From Prorocentrum cordatum (taxonomy: Eukaryota; Sar; Dinophyceae; Prorocentrales; Prorocentraceae), in NCBI GenBank assembly GCA_963575745.1, contig CAUYUJ010000869.1, forward strand, positions 201,501-250,000: DNA of 48,500 nt, read 5' to 3'. Made by a program: the position numbers and the translations under genes. Under the pieces are notes generated by a model that worked only from the letters and a program-made list of their open reading frames with translations, was not told where the DNA came from and searched no databases. Each line of letters starts with the position of its first letter. Position 1 is the first letter of the stretch. Below are positions 1 through 11,060 of the stretch, piece by piece.

Positions 1-214
1 CTTTGTCACGATGACTGATATCTGTGTCTGAAATATCTCGTAGCGGCATTCGAGGCACGCTTCGCCGCGACGCGGCGGCCGCCGGACTCGAGGTCAGGCT
101 TGCCTCTTCGTTGCCCTCAGATCTCCCATTATCATCATCGGACAAGGGATCCCTGTCGGCTGAGCCGGAGGGTAGCCCGTCTCTTGCTAAAGTGCATCCA
201 TACCGTGTTTGTTT

Positions 215-1412
215 CTACCAAATGTCTTCGTCATCCGACAGGTGTCCGTCAGGGACGTCTTCTTCTGATGAATCGTCAGTGTAAGATGTGGCTTGACAGC
301 CCTGGGTGTTTCGCGACGCCGCCCCTCGCCCGCTGCCAGGGGTGCAGCACAGGCCGCCGTTTTCTATTCGACGTAGCTGCTCAGCCACCTGAGGTGCAGT
401 TAGCCTGGCTTCGGGGAGAGCCGCAAGTGGCTGAGCCACTGCGGGATCGGGCGGAGTCGGTGGGTCATCCACATCCAAACCAATATCACGCAGAAGACCT
501 AGGCAAGGACCGGCATCCTCTATACCGAAGAATCCTCTCTTTTCAGCCTTGTATGGTTCCACTGCCTGTCGACGCTGTGCTTGGGTCATGTTGAACCATC
601 GTCCAGTGTGTATCCCGGGATTGGTAGACTCAGGTAACTTCTGCAACCGCTGGGCACTGTATTTTGGGTCTGGGTCTGTGACCCGCACTCGTGTTACAAG
701 CACGTAATCAGTGTCATAATAAAGAAGAACTCGTATGCTACATGTCTTTCGACGACCTGTTAACGGGAGTTTCTGGGTCAATTCTTCTTTTGTAAGTCCA
801 GCAACAATCCGTCTGTCTTCGAAATATTCCATTGTATCCAAATGTTGGGTTGTTCGGGCCAAAAAGCTGCCCTTTCCCTGGAACTTTCTCCCGCGGCTTA
901 GCCGCTGAGAAGTTGGACTGTCTGTCCAAACGATACTCGAGTTGTGCGAGTCCCAATGTTTGGTTTTTATCTGCAGGATGGGAGTCGCGCTGAGGGCCCC
1001 TGCCGTCAACTGCCAAAGGCACGTCACCCACGTACAAACCCCCAGGACCGTCGTCATCAAGATCGGCCTCAGAGTCAATACGCGGTGCGCCCTCGCCTTC
1101 CTGGGGAGGCGGTGGCACCAGAATGGCAGGATCATCAGCATTAAACATGCTGTCCGGTCGTATCCCTGCGGCTGGCTGCGGTCCGTCTGAGACGGCCGCG
1201 CCTTCTCCTGTTTCTGTAGGGATTGTGACGGAACGTACCTCCGTCGCTGCTTTCTCGCATGCTTGTCGTAAAGGAAACTGAAGCGATTGATCGTCTGCAG
1301 TACCATCTAAGATGTTGCTGTACACTTGAGCAGACTTCTCGATCGTGGGTCGTTTTCCCTCTGGAGTGCGTCCCGACTTTATATTCAGTCCGTCCAATTG
1401 TCTCAGAGGCAT
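215..1412 (-). pseudogene. Linker between integrase and reverse transcriptase (copia-like)
   Basis: After the TAG at 1416 the same frame continues (MPLRQLDGLNIKSGRTPEGK) to a stop at 738. The coding sequence then moves to another frame (LLYYDTDYVLVTRVRVTDPD, GRWFNMTQAQRRQAVEPYKA) and stops at 215. Composition is acidic and proline-rich with no catalytic motif, as expected for the spacer between integrase and RT in copia polyproteins. Below 215 the sequence still looks coding but changes frame again. The RT active site is not inside this window. Confidence 0.5.
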
Positions 1413-1415
1413 TAC

Positions 1416-1826
1416 CTAACTATCAGGTCCAACCAATCCCCCCGCTTTATGCACATACCCCAAGTACTTCCCTGGAATCATCGTTGCCCCAGTCTTGGCA
1501 GTGCGGAAACGGGGCTCAGGCGGAGGCGCATAACGGATAAGTGATCCGAAGGGAAGAAGCGGAGCATTGAACTGGCATCCAAAGCGTCTTTCCCAGCTGG
1601 ACTGCCCTTCAGCAGGGGTCCTTGTGTTGTAGCGTAAGCAGATATATCGAACTGCATAGGTCCAATATGGTGGTGGGAGGCCGGCCTGCATGAGTAAGGC
1701 TCTAGCACCCATCTGCACCGCGCCGTTCGCACGCTCGGCGACAGCATTTTGTTTCTTGTTTCCTTGAATGGTAGGATCATGGGCAATATTGAGCTCGTAA
1801 CATACCCTAGCAAGCTCTTGAGCCAT
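1416..1826 (-). pseudogene. C-terminal half of copia-like integrase core
   Basis: 136 codons with the hallmark of the third catalytic residue: QGNKKQNAVAERANG, the N-x-VAE(R) motif that supplies the Glu of the DDE triad. It continues with LLMQAGLPPPYWTYAVRYIC and ends with KTGATMIPGKYLGYVHKA, the small C-terminal strand pair found in copia integrases. This part joins the DNA copy of the element to the host chromosome. It is collinear with the zinc domain upstream, but the frame break at ~1835 and the TAG at 1416 show that it is not functional as it stands. Confidence 0.75.
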
Positions 1827-2651
1827 CTGTATAACAGTATTATAACTTTTCCTCCGGGGCTCTAAGGTTTACTAAAAAGTTACAAACGTGAACCGCAGAC
1901 TTGTCGTGTACACCCTGAGCGGCGAGAAAATCTGCAGCTCGGTCGCGAAAGGTCACACACGCGGTCTCGTCGTGGAGTCCCCGCGAGAGTTCATCCATCG
2001 CAAACCAATGATCCATCGTCGCCAGTTGTCCGAGAAAGTGGGGTTAGCGTATGGGCGAGGAACCTTTAGCCCTTTGTTCTGCGCTTTGCGCTGTTGTGTT
2101 CTGGTAGCTTTGGCCCAATTGCACACTGGGCAATGTGAGTTCTTAGGAGTATGAGTTAGAAGGTGCGGTAGGGGGGCTGCGGCCTTTTTGAGCCGCTCGG
2201 CAAGGGTCTCCAACACCTCAACCTCCGCATCGTCTGGGTCTAAATCTGGCGGTGCGTCGACGTCAACCAAGTCGACGCCGTCAGCGTCTCCAGCTTCACC
2301 CTCCTCGGGTCCTGGGGCCGCGCTGCACGCATCGGAGTCCAGTCCTCTACTTGCTTCGTACGGGAGGTATCCTGCAACTCCACACCCAAAATGGCATCTG
2401 CATGCGGCAGCACAAGCCTCGGCTTTGCCGGGCTGCTCGTCGAATGGACCGACGGCTTGACCGTGGTCGGGCAAAGCTGAGAGACTATTGGAGGCAGCAA
2501 TACCGGTTGGCGTCCGATACCAACCGCAATCGCTGGCCAACTGAGGCGAATAGTAGAAGTAGGCGATGGTATGCGCAGAGTCTATCGAGGACGGGAAAAC
2601 GGGCGCGATCTCGGTCGGCCGCCCATCAGCGTAGCTGTGGGTACCAATCAG
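1827..2651 (-). pseudogene. Pre-integrase zinc domain and first part of integrase
   Basis: In frame with the protease after the TAG at 2652, the segment is acidic (DLVDVDAPPDLDPDDAEVEV) and then carries the H-x3-H...C-x2-C zinc domain that precedes copia integrases (HLLTH ... CPVCNWAKATR, about 2090-2170). Near 2035 the coding frame shifts: the catalytic core continues as DHWFAMDELSRGLHDETAC and AADFLAAQGVHDKSAVHVC. The second catalytic Asp lies in YTDGS at about 1825-1840, followed at once by a shift back into the original frame. A TAA also interrupts the shifted frame near 1840. Confidence 0.6.
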
Positions 2652-3929
2652 CTAATGTGTGTGCAGGTCTATGGTTACGCGAGTCTGGACAGCGCGGGGC
2701 GGAGGGCCTCCCGCAGACTCCACGTTGCCCAGGAATGCCTTGGCGCCCGGCGTCACGCAACACCACCGCTCGAGGGGCTCGCTCCTTCCAGCGGCAGCTG
2801 CGCGCATCCACTGACCCAGCGCCTCTTTGCCTGATAGGGTCAAGTATGGTATCTTGCCCTCAACGGCTAGGTCCACTCTTTGGCCGTTGGGCAACAGTTG
2901 GCAGGGCCTTTGGCCGGCTGGCCAAAAGAAACTAAAGCCGTGATCCATGCACCGCTCTCCTACCGAGATCACGCACGGGGTCTCCGGCATGACTAGAGCG
3001 TTAAAACTACCACCCTTAAGTTTGGGACACGCGATGCGAACTGAACCGAGGGCATTGGATTCTCCCCTGGCAGTGTTCAGAGTGATCGATTGCGGAAGCT
3101 TTCGTATCAATCTCATTGCACCTGCGCTCCTAATATATTTCTCCGCAATTAGGTTGTACCCACACCCGGTATCTATAATGAAGCTCAACGCCCCCAGATA
3201 CGCAGCGTCTTTGCCTGTGCATCCAGCAGCAGCTGAGCCGCGCGGGCTTTCCTTCCCCTCTTCGACTTTCAACCAGAGATGCCAGACGTGATCTTGCAGG
3301 CCTGATGCTCTGATCACAGCCTCTGCGACAGACGCCCTCGATTGGATCGACATCTGTCGGCGCATCTCCCCTGGGAACCTCCATCTATCTGTGCTACATG
3401 AAGGCAACTCTTTCAAGTCGTGGCGACGCGCCTTTCTCCAAGTGATAGTCGGCTCCTCAGTAGAGGGGTGAAAACGGACGCGGATATTGCATCGGTTGCT
3501 GTCCCGATGTCGCACGCAACTTTTACTAGGGGGATCGCACCAGTACTTTTTGATCGCGCCCCGAGAAAGAGGGTGCAGGAAATTTGCAAGGACATTGACA
3601 AGACTCTCGACCTGTTTCCTGCCGTCCTGTTGAAATTCACCTTTGGAGGTATCCCAATAGTCTCCTCCATCGGCGCTAGAGGCAATAGCCAAAAATTGAA
3701 GGCTGTTTTGTTTTTGCCCAGGAAAGCCCCGATATAATGGGGCGGGGCACGCGACGGCACCCAAACTGATTGAATCAGTGGGTCTCTTCCATCCCCCCCG
3801 TTTTCTGCTCAACCGACGCGGGCTTCGCCACGTCTGTCGAACGAGGGCGACCAGAAAGAAGACCATTCTCAAAATTATGTTTGTCATTCCTCCAGCACTG
3901 ACGGCTGGGCCGCCAGCGTGGAGCCACTG
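2652..3929 (-). pseudogene. Copia-like retroviral-type aspartic protease segment
   Basis: This follows gag in the same frame after the TGA at 3930 and ends with TAG at 2652. The key motif is GALSFIIDTGCGYNLI, the D-T-G active site of a single-domain aspartic protease that dimerises to cut the polyprotein. The fourth position is Cys where retropepsins normally have Ala or Ser. Later features fit the fold: ITLNTARGESNALG as flap region and NALVMPETPCVISVG as the second strand. The N-terminal ~150 residues are a linker. The Cys after DTG is seen here; whether it is ancestral or a mutation needs an alignment. Confidence 0.7.
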
Positions 3930-5678
3930 TCACGTAATTGGATGACCTGGGGTGGTCTTGGCGAACCAGCATTCTTTCCCGCGTGAGCACTTTCCGGTAT
4001 CTCTGTAAGAGCGACAGATCATGTCTTTGCCTTTGCCACCGCCTTTGTTCTTCCCTCCATCCTTTTTGCGTTTGTCGGAATCAGCACTAGTGGCTCGTGA
4101 GCCACCATTGCTTCCCGTCGAAGAGATATTGGCAGCAGCAGCATTGGCCTGTTTGAATGTACGCTCATATCCCAAAGATTGTCCAGCGTCAAGTTTCGCT
4201 TGTTCCCATTTGTCACGCTTCAGCTCCTCAGCATCGGTTAGCTTTCTATGGGCCTTGTGGCACCCGTCCTCGGGTCCTCGACAATTCGTGGGGTCTCGGG
4301 AGTATGCGTAACACGGAATATTACTGTCTTTCCCACGTGACTGACTTTTATTTTTCTGCTGTCCTCCTTTCCCTCGGTCTCCAGTCGGGGTCTGGGATCG
4401 CCCCTGCCCCTTCCGGCCCCTGTCCTTCGATCTGCCTCTCGGGTTCTTATCCTGGGCAGGGGCAGCACTGGACTTTCGTCCCGCACTCGGCTGAGCCGGT
4501 GCGGCGTTCTTGGGCTTCTTGCGATTGAAGGGACAGCCTTTTCCTGCGTGCGGGCAAATTTCGCCCTTGGTAACGTATCGGCACGTGGTTTCACCCTTGG
4601 CTTTCCCGCTCTTCATGACGTCCGAGGATTGTCCCAACTTAGTGGCAATCTCTGCCGGGGCGGCTTTGTTGCCTGCGTTCCTCCGATTGTCGTTGCCTCC
4701 GCCGAATCGTGCTTGTCGGGCACGTTGGTTTAAGGTTCCCTCATGCACGCTGATATTCAATTCTTCTTTTTCTCGCAACATGATTTCTTCAATCTGCTGC
4801 ATTAGCCACTCGTAAGTTTTGACACCTTGTCCCGGCCTGTCTCTTGACAAGTCATATAACTTACATACAAAATCCAGTTTGTTCGGCTTTCTGCATTGCT
4901 CAAGAAAGTGCGCATGAATCGAGGCCCTCATATCATCGGACGGAGGCCTTGCGCCATAAAGCTGTTGGTATACGTATGTCCATGCATTGTAGAACTGATA
5001 CAGGTCAGCATCAGGCTTGCGCGGGTCTATCTTTACTTTAAAGAGGTCACGTGACATGCGATGTTGTCCCAACTCCGACCTTATCGAACACCAGTGACAA
5101 ATCGCCCGCACCATCTCGCGTCCAGTCATGGGCCTTCCCTCGGCCTGGGCGCTGAATTCCACGCGAGAAACCTGTTGAAGGAAATGAGTATGATGAGGAG
5201 GCTGGTATCGACTCTTTCGCATCCAGTTGAATTTCTCGATAATATTCGTTGCGATCATAAGGTCGAGACGCTGGAATCGCCCAGCATCCTTGAGTTGCTC
5301 ATCCTCCACGGCTGGGCCCATAGCCTCGGCAATCCAGTGCTGTGCCGCCTGGCTCTCAGGCGATGATCCAGCGATGGCGCGTATTGCGTGCATCTTCCAC
5401 TCACGAATGTTCGTAACATCGGGGATGTCTAGCAAATCAATTTTCTGATTGTTACCGACCTGTATCCACTGATCCAAGGGCGTGCTCTCGTCAATTACTA
5501 TCGAGTCGTGCGGTCCGCCGGGGCCATGGGGCCCCCTGCGTCCGCCCCCGCCATCAGAGGGGCCAGACCCCCCTGGACTCCCTGGAGGCGATCTTCGCGG
5601 TCCTCTGCCACGATCATCTTCGTGAGAAGATGCGATCTCAGCGTTGGGAGCGTCGCTCTTGTCATCATCTTCTCCGCC
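3930..5678 (-). pseudogene. Copia-like gag core with three CCCH-type zinc fingers
   Basis: The reading frame is open from the TAG at 5679 to the TGA at 3930. Counted from the Leu codon at 5477, the gag-like helical body covers residues ~1-250 (WIQVGNNQKIDLLDIPDV, EWKMHAIRAIAG). Three fingers follow in a Lys/Arg/Gly-rich tail: C299-x8-C-x6-C with Arg in place of the final His; C389-x9-C-x6-C-x3-H, complete; and C488-x8-C-x5-C with Lys in place of the final His. CCCH fingers usually bind RNA, which suits packaging of element RNA. Two of the three have lost the last ligand, a sign of decay or of a relaxed motif. No true start codon is needed because the frame continues upstream. Confidence 0.65.
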
Positions 5679-6392
5679 CTACCCTGCATTTCCCGACGAC
5701 TTAGTCGCCGTCGTTCCCTTAGGACCACCTCCATGGGTTGCGAGGAGATTGGCAAGGCCGTTTTTTTCACTAAGTCCAATTAGCCTCATCCCTGCAGGGA
5801 GTCCACTTTCAGCGGTACTCGGCTTAGCCGGACCTTCAAGGGCAGGTCCCGGGACAGAATAGTGCTGATGCAACAGCGGTCTCAGGGGGGGCTCTTGCGA
5901 CAGCAACGGGAATCCGAACGACCTCGATGTGAGTCCAACTTCATGTTTTGTTTCAGTGTACGGATTCGGGTCGGCGATGATAGCCTTAAGCCTAATCATT
6001 CCTATCTCTCTGTTAGCCGCGTTCGATGCAACCTCTTCTTCTCGCGCGTTAGCCGCTGACCTTTCACTCTTCCACAGGTCGCATCTAGAGCATCTCCTCG
6101 TACTCGCATCGATATGCTCGTTGCAAGCCGAGCTGCCACATCCGACGCAGTTGTCTGTCTTTGGTCGAAAGCAAACGGCACAAAACTGGTCCACGGGAAG
6201 CGCGTGTCCATTCCCATCGGGAGGAGGGCGCATGGCACCTCTTACCAGCATGGTCGACGCCCCCGCATTTGCCACGGTCGCCTGGTCAAACTGCGCAGGG
6301 GCAGGCGCGATGCTCGACGACTGAGCCGTCGAAAATTGGTGCATGTTCGACCCGAGCGGCTTAGCCGGAGGGTATTTATTGTCGCTCGACAT
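5679..6392 (-). pseudogene. Copia-like gag segment with cysteine/histidine zinc motif
   Basis: 237 codons from an ATG at 6392. Residues ~65-105 hold a zinc-finger-like series, CAVC, CVGCGSSAC, then CSRC, similar in spacing to B-box/RING-type knuckles. The rest is low complexity. The frame stops with TAG at 5679-5681 but is otherwise continuous with the gag segment below: the residues after the stop are acidic and glycine-rich (GGEDDDKSDAPNAE) and lead straight into the gag core. The stop is therefore most simply a later mutation or, less likely, a read-through site. Confidence 0.5.
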
Positions 6393-6534
6393 TATACGCT
6401 GAAGAGACGATCTGGCTTCCTCATGCGATTTAAGCTCTTCTATATAGATTGTCCTGGTTGTTTATCTTCGCAGCTACAGCTTGGGTGTTGTCTGCTTTCA
6501 GCCTGGCGGCTTTGAGCTCTTCTTGTAATCCCTG

Positions 6535-7617
6535 CTATTCTCGTTCCGCCACGGCTGTCGCTATTTGTTCTCCTTCTATCTTGGCCACCGCAACAGCAGC
6601 GGCAACCATATGGGCGTCCGCAGATTCTTCGTTCGCCATCATGACGGTCCGTCTCTCCGAAATCAATAATTCTCTGTATTTGTCTTCCGCTTCCCTCTCC
6701 ACTTGCCTTTTCACGGCCTCAGTCTGGTTGTACAGGTGCTCTATAAGCGCTTGCTCGCGCTCTCTAGCGGCCATGGCTAGGGCGATCCGGTCAGCCTCAA
6801 ACCTTTTCCTGGCTTCGATCACAGATTCAATGAATTCTTCTCTGTCCATCCGAGCCCTTTCACCCAGATTCGCCTCAGTAGTCAGAAACTCTCTCTGAGT
6901 GGTGGCCTCTGCTAGCCCGGCCTGGTCCTGAATAGACTGCAAGAAGAGATACGCGCAGTTATGTTCGTCCATTGGGTAGCACTCCGCGCATAGCCATTGC
7001 ATGTTGCACTTGTTACAAACGTCCGAGCAGTTCCTGCACACTGGGTTCCTACATGCGCCTCCGGGCTTGTTGGCCTTTCATGGGCATCTGTTCTCCGCCT
7101 GAGGCGCACCGCCAGGAGTCGGATTCCAACATACCTCCATCATAGAGACTGTACTGTTGCTTCTAGAGGTAGACCTCGCCCCTGATCTTGGTATTTTGGG
7201 TCTTCCCCTGCTCGAAGCGTTTGACCTTGGGCGAGCAAAAGTACTTTCTGGTGGTTTGGGCGCATTTAGGAGCTCCTCATCCTTCTCGTCTCGTTTGATT
7301 AGCTGAGAGTATATATCTTGTTGTCCGACCATTTCTTCGTCCTCAACAACAGCCGGAATGGTGGGTTGCCACTCGCCTGAGGTGGTGGCGTCACGGAAGA
7401 AGCCTTCTTTTAATGGCGAGACGTTTAGCTCATAGTCCTCATTCCCGTGTTTCTTGAGGTTAGGCGCAGGAGCTCGCCCTGTGGACTCCCTCTCATGCTT
7501 TGTTTGAGTCTCCGTCCTGTCCGCCTGAGGCGTCAGGATACTAGTGTCCTCATCGGATCCGTCTGGAGACCAGCTTCTGTCACAAGCAGGGATGTCCTCA
7601 TCCAGCATCACGGACAA
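6535..7617 (-). pseudogene. Copia-like leader: cysteine-rich zinc motif plus coiled coil
   Basis: One frame from 7617 to 6535 is broken only by a TGA at 7078-7080. The first half is Ser/Arg-rich. Just after the stop comes a dense cysteine cluster (CRNCSDVCNKC, then LCAEC) that looks like a zinc-binding knuckle, followed by about 120 residues rich in Glu, Arg and Ala with heptad character (EFIESVIEARKRFEADRI, EREQALIEHLYNQTEAV). A zinc motif followed by a coiled coil suits a nucleic-acid-binding, self-assembling gag component. The frame ends at 6535 and the next segment is in a different frame. Confidence 0.45.
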
Positions 7618-7651
7618 CGCTCGGCTCAGGGAAATATCATTGTTGATACGA

Positions 7652-8383
7652 TCAAAAATTTTCTCCCATGGAATATATTTCGTGATCTTTGCCCAATGGG
7701 TCGTCGCTATCCTGACCGACTTGCCCGTTAAGTGCTATAGGGGTTGGGGCATTAATGTGCGTACCCACCCAATCTATGGGGATGTTAGGATACGCATTCG
7801 GATTCCCTTGGGCTTCTCCTGGCCGGCTGGCTTCGCCAGCGGCAATGGAGGTAGCCTGTGGAGCATTCTGAATGGGACTTATCGACTCCGTCGAGTTGGC
7901 ACTCAACCTGGAAGAGAATGCACCTCTTCTGGGCCTTGGCGCGACGCCCTCTCGCCCGCGAGGGTCAGGGGTTTGCTCACGATCACCTATCGGAGCCCCT
8001 ACTGTGGGCATGTCTACCGACATTTCGGTTATCCCATCAGTACTTCTCCCCCTGGTGACCCGATCGGCGATTGTCGAAGGAGGGATTCGGTCTTGAATAG
8101 GACCGATTGTATCTGTTTCGTGTCCATCATGTTGTTCAACGCGCCAATCTGCGCTTCTCGAGATATTAGACACGATGTTAGTCTTATCGTAGCTCTCTCC
8201 CGCAGCGACTGAATCGCGGGGCACGACTTGAATATTCCCTTTTGTATCTGGCGGCCCCGCGTCGACTGAGTCGCGCGTTTCGGCTGATAACCAGTCTTTC
8301 CTCTGAGAACCGGGGTTAGGTGACAAAGGAAGTAAGATCTCATGTTCACTCTGCTCAGGGAGAGCGGAGGCGGGATGAGACAT
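7652..8383 (-). pseudogene. N-terminal leader of the copia-like polyprotein
   Basis: An open stretch of 243 codons starts with ATG at 8383 (MSHPASALPEQSEHE) and ends at 7652. It is polar, rich in Asp, Ser, Pro and Gly, with no recognisable domain and no membrane segment. It runs directly towards the zinc/coiled-coil segment, but that segment is in another frame, so a frameshift lies near 7620-7660. I take it as the disordered start of the gag precursor because it is collinear and has the same orientation. An independent small gene cannot be excluded. Confidence 0.4.
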
Positions 8384-8652
8384 TGATGAGACAGATATCC
8401 GTTAAGCTAAACCACTCGATCAGGAATAGGAAGGGAGGAGGAAGGCCGAGGACGGACGACGACGGATCGCCCGCGCGCCCCAGCGCGCTCCTTTTCTCTT
8501 CTGCCAGTCGAGTTCGGCTGGTTCGAGCAATAACACAGCTGCAGAAACGCAGCGTCAGTACACGCGGACAGTTCGTTGCATGCAATCTAAGTTATCTTCT
8601 AATTGAGTATTAGGCGGAGAGGAGCATATTTACTTGGAGGGTGGGTGAATTC
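8384..8652. other. Region upstream of copia-like element, no gene seen
   Basis: About 270 bp separate the first ATG of the element from the shared motif at 8653. This is where a 5' LTR end and primer-binding site would be expected. I see no TG...CA-bounded repeat, and the second LTR lies outside the window, so it cannot be compared. Confidence 0.4.
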
Positions 8653-8717
8653 CAGCATCGTTGATGACCCTTGGGTTTACACTGGTCCTCCTCCTCCTCC
8701 TCCTCCTCCTCCTCCTC
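8653..8717 (-). repeat. Dispersed ~33-bp motif next to a (TCC)n tract, copy 1
   Basis: On the minus strand a (GGA)n tract (8686-8717) is followed by CCAGTGTAAACCCAAGG and then ATCAACGATGCTG, ending at 8653. The same arrangement, GGA tract then CAGTGTAATCCCAA...ATCAACGATGCTG, is found on the plus strand at 15035-15090. The two copies agree at about 26 of 33 positions outside the microsatellite, so this is a dispersed repeat or the end of a small element. Confidence 0.55.
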
Positions 8718-9960
8718 CAGGCGGGACGGGGTTCCTCTTGGCACTGTGCGGCCCAGGGCCGCCGCTGAAGCCGCCGGGGAGGCCACTGGGCTGCGGTCTG
8801 GAGCTCGCGGTGGGCCACGCCATTGTCGCTTGCGCTGTGGCGGCTCCAATCATCGGAGTTTACGGGGCCGGGCCACCACACCCCCTCCGCTCAGGGCCAG
8901 CCACGGCTGAGCGGTGTGCTGGCTCTGGGGTTGGCGGGTTGCGCTGGCTCCCGATCAGCGTGTGCTCGGGCGCTCGGGCGGGCGCGTTCGCCGCCGCGAG
9001 GAGGGGGAGGGAGGGAGGGAGGGAGGGAGGGCAGGAGGGGGGGAGGGAGGGAAAGAGGGAGGTCCCCACAAACCGAAGAGGAGAGCCGTCGGCCTGCCGC
9101 TGCGGCCGCGGTCCGCCGCCGCCGGCCGGGCCGCCTCCGCGGCGAAGGACACCGCAGCGGCGCCCGCGTCGAGGTCCTGCGGCCAGGGGAAGGGGAGGGC
9201 GCCGAGGACAAGCGGGGGACGGGGGCCGAGGGGAGAGCCGAAGGACGAGGAGGACCGAGAACGAGGACAAGGAGGGACCTTGGCTTTGGGCCGAGGGCCG
9301 AGGGACGAGGGCCGAGGGACGAGGGCGACGAGGACAGGGAGTGCCGAGGGCTTACGGGAGCCCCGCCCTGCCGCAGGCCGCTCGCCTTCTCCGAGGCCAG
9401 GGATGGCACTCGACAACCTCGGGGGGGGGGGGGAGGCGCTCCTCGCTGCAGCTCGCGGCAAGAAGACAAGAGGCCCAGACTCGGCAGCGAGCCCAGGGAG
9501 GAGTGAGAGGGGGCGGGCCTTCTCAGAAGGCCCAGACGGCCTTCGGGCTTCTGAGAAGGTGCCTGAGCCTTCCCCGAAGAGACAGAATACATCCTTCTCA
9601 GAGGGCCAGATGGCTTCTGACAAGTCCCGCCGCCGTCTGAGCAGGCATATTCCTTCTCTCTTCCCCCCCTCCGCCAAGAGAAGACAGGAGGCCCAGATAT
9701 CTGACGGCTCGACAGCGGGGGCGGAGGTTGGGATGCGCGCGCGCTCGCGGCTCCCGAGGGCGGGGGCCAGAGGGCGCGTCCTGGGACGGGGTCGCGGGGA
9801 CGGGGAGGGAGGCCGAGGCGGGGACGCACACGGAGGCGGGGACGGAGACGTGGACAGGGATGCGGCCGGTGTGAGGAACAGGCAGGGACAGGGAGTTGGA
9901 GGGGTGGGTGCAGATACCGAGCGCCCAGTGAGGAGCTGTACTATGACTTCCGGAGCGCTT
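8718..9960. other. GC-rich non-coding region with GGGA repeats and a G13 run
   Basis: This stretch is strongly G-rich on the plus strand. It contains GGGA/GGGAGG repeats at 9007-9060, repeats of CCGAGGGACGAGGG around 9290-9330, imperfect repeats of GAAGGCCCAGACGGCC-like units at 9515-9610, and 13 consecutive G at 9421-9433. Long open frames exist in several phases on both strands only because GC-rich DNA lacks stop codons. None has a recognisable protein, so I do not call a gene. Confidence 0.6.
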
Positions 9961-10865
9961 CTGGCCAGCTGAATACTAGGCTAAAGAAGAGATGAAATTT
10001 ACAGCAGGCAAAAGCCAAGATAAGCACAACTATGATAAGCATACACGCATTACGGCGCTCTGCTTGGTGCTGCTGTAACTTGCAGAGCCGTGCAGCGCAG
10101 AGCATTGCATCGCTTTCTCTGCTTTGACTTGGTGTTTCGTTTTGCCCTGCTGCGCCGTACCTTGACTTGCTCCGCAGGGTACTGCATTGTACTACTTGAC
10201 TTTGCACGGCCTCGCACTCCATCGACTCCCATGCTTTTCCTCGGCGCGATTCGTCCTGAACTGCCGCATGTGCCCTAGAACCAGGGGCCCCTCAGCAAAG
10301 GCTGCCAGACTGTCGAGGATCGAGGGTCGAGACTCAGGGCTTTCGAACGTCTTGCAACATGTTGGGCCTTGCTCGGCCCCTGGGGGCCTCCCGAGGCCTC
10401 TGGGGACCTCAAGGGGAATTGGATGCATCCTAGATGGGAGCAGGGCAAACGGTGTCGGAATATCGCACCGCATCGCCGACACGTCGGCGACGCATCGGCG
10501 ACGTCGGTGTGAAGCAGATCGGGCTTCAAATGGTGCCACATCACCGATGCCTCGGCGATGCGGGGCGATCCTCCGACTCCACGTGCTCTGGCAAATTTCG
10601 GTGGCCTGGAATGCAGCATCCGAAAACCACCATGCGAACAGATCGAGATTACGTTGGCGGCTATGGGCTGGCCACGTGGACTGCCCAGGATTGGCGGCAT
10701 ACACGCAGCACCGAGCCTCTCGCACAGGCCCTGGCGGCATGTGCTGAACGGGAGGTATGCGACGTGCGTTTGGAGAAGGTGACCGTCACCAGGAGGAGTA
10801 GGGTGCGTGTTCCAGAATTGCCCCCACGCCAACACCTAGGCCGCATCTTTGTAATTTGGGAGACA
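9961..10865. other. Intergenic region with TCGGCGA inverted repeats
   Basis: No gene is recognised. Between 10455 and 10580 the heptamers TCGGCGA and TCGCCGA recur in both orientations (for example CGCCGACACGTCGGCG), giving several overlapping short hairpins. The rest is unique sequence. Confidence 0.45.
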
Positions 10866-11060
10866 GTATGAGAGAGAGAGAGAAACAAAAAAAAGAGAGA
10901 GAGAGAGAGACACAGACAGAGACAGAGACACATCTATACATATATATATATATATACATATACACACAAATAGAGAGAGAGAGAGAGACAAAAGAGAGAG
11001 AGAGAGAGAGAACAACAACAATAAAAGAAAAAAGAGACAGAGAGAGAAACAAACCAAATA
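10866..11060 (+). repeat. (GA)n / (TA)n compound microsatellite
   Basis: Interrupted GA repeats run from 10866 to ~10930, a short TA tract sits at ~10939-10956, and GA repeats resume from ~10974 to 11050 with A-rich interruptions. The purines are all on the plus strand. Confidence 0.9.

Larger units (their letters stand above)
1..8383 (-). mobile_element. Degenerate Ty1/copia-like LTR retrotransposon, 3' part outside window
   Basis: Read on the minus strand from 8383 down to 1, the region follows the order of a copia-type element: leader with cysteine clusters, gag with CCCH fingers, aspartic protease (FIIDTGCG), zinc-binding pre-integrase (HLLTH then CPVC) and integrase ending in the N-x-VAER and KYLGYV motifs. 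Reverse transcriptase and RNase H should follow the integrase, and so lie beyond position 1. Most of the coding sequence from 6392 to 738 stays in one frame, interrupted by TAG or TGA codons at 5679, 3930, 2652 and 1416 and by frameshifts near 2035, 1835 and 740. This is decay of a once continuous polyprotein. No LTR, primer-binding site or target duplication could be recognised upstream of 8383. Confidence 0.8.

Noticed and set aside
8603-9972. Several 200-350 codon frames on both strands
   Set aside because: Very GC-rich DNA rarely contains stop codons. Frames overlap in all phases and no motif is recognisable.
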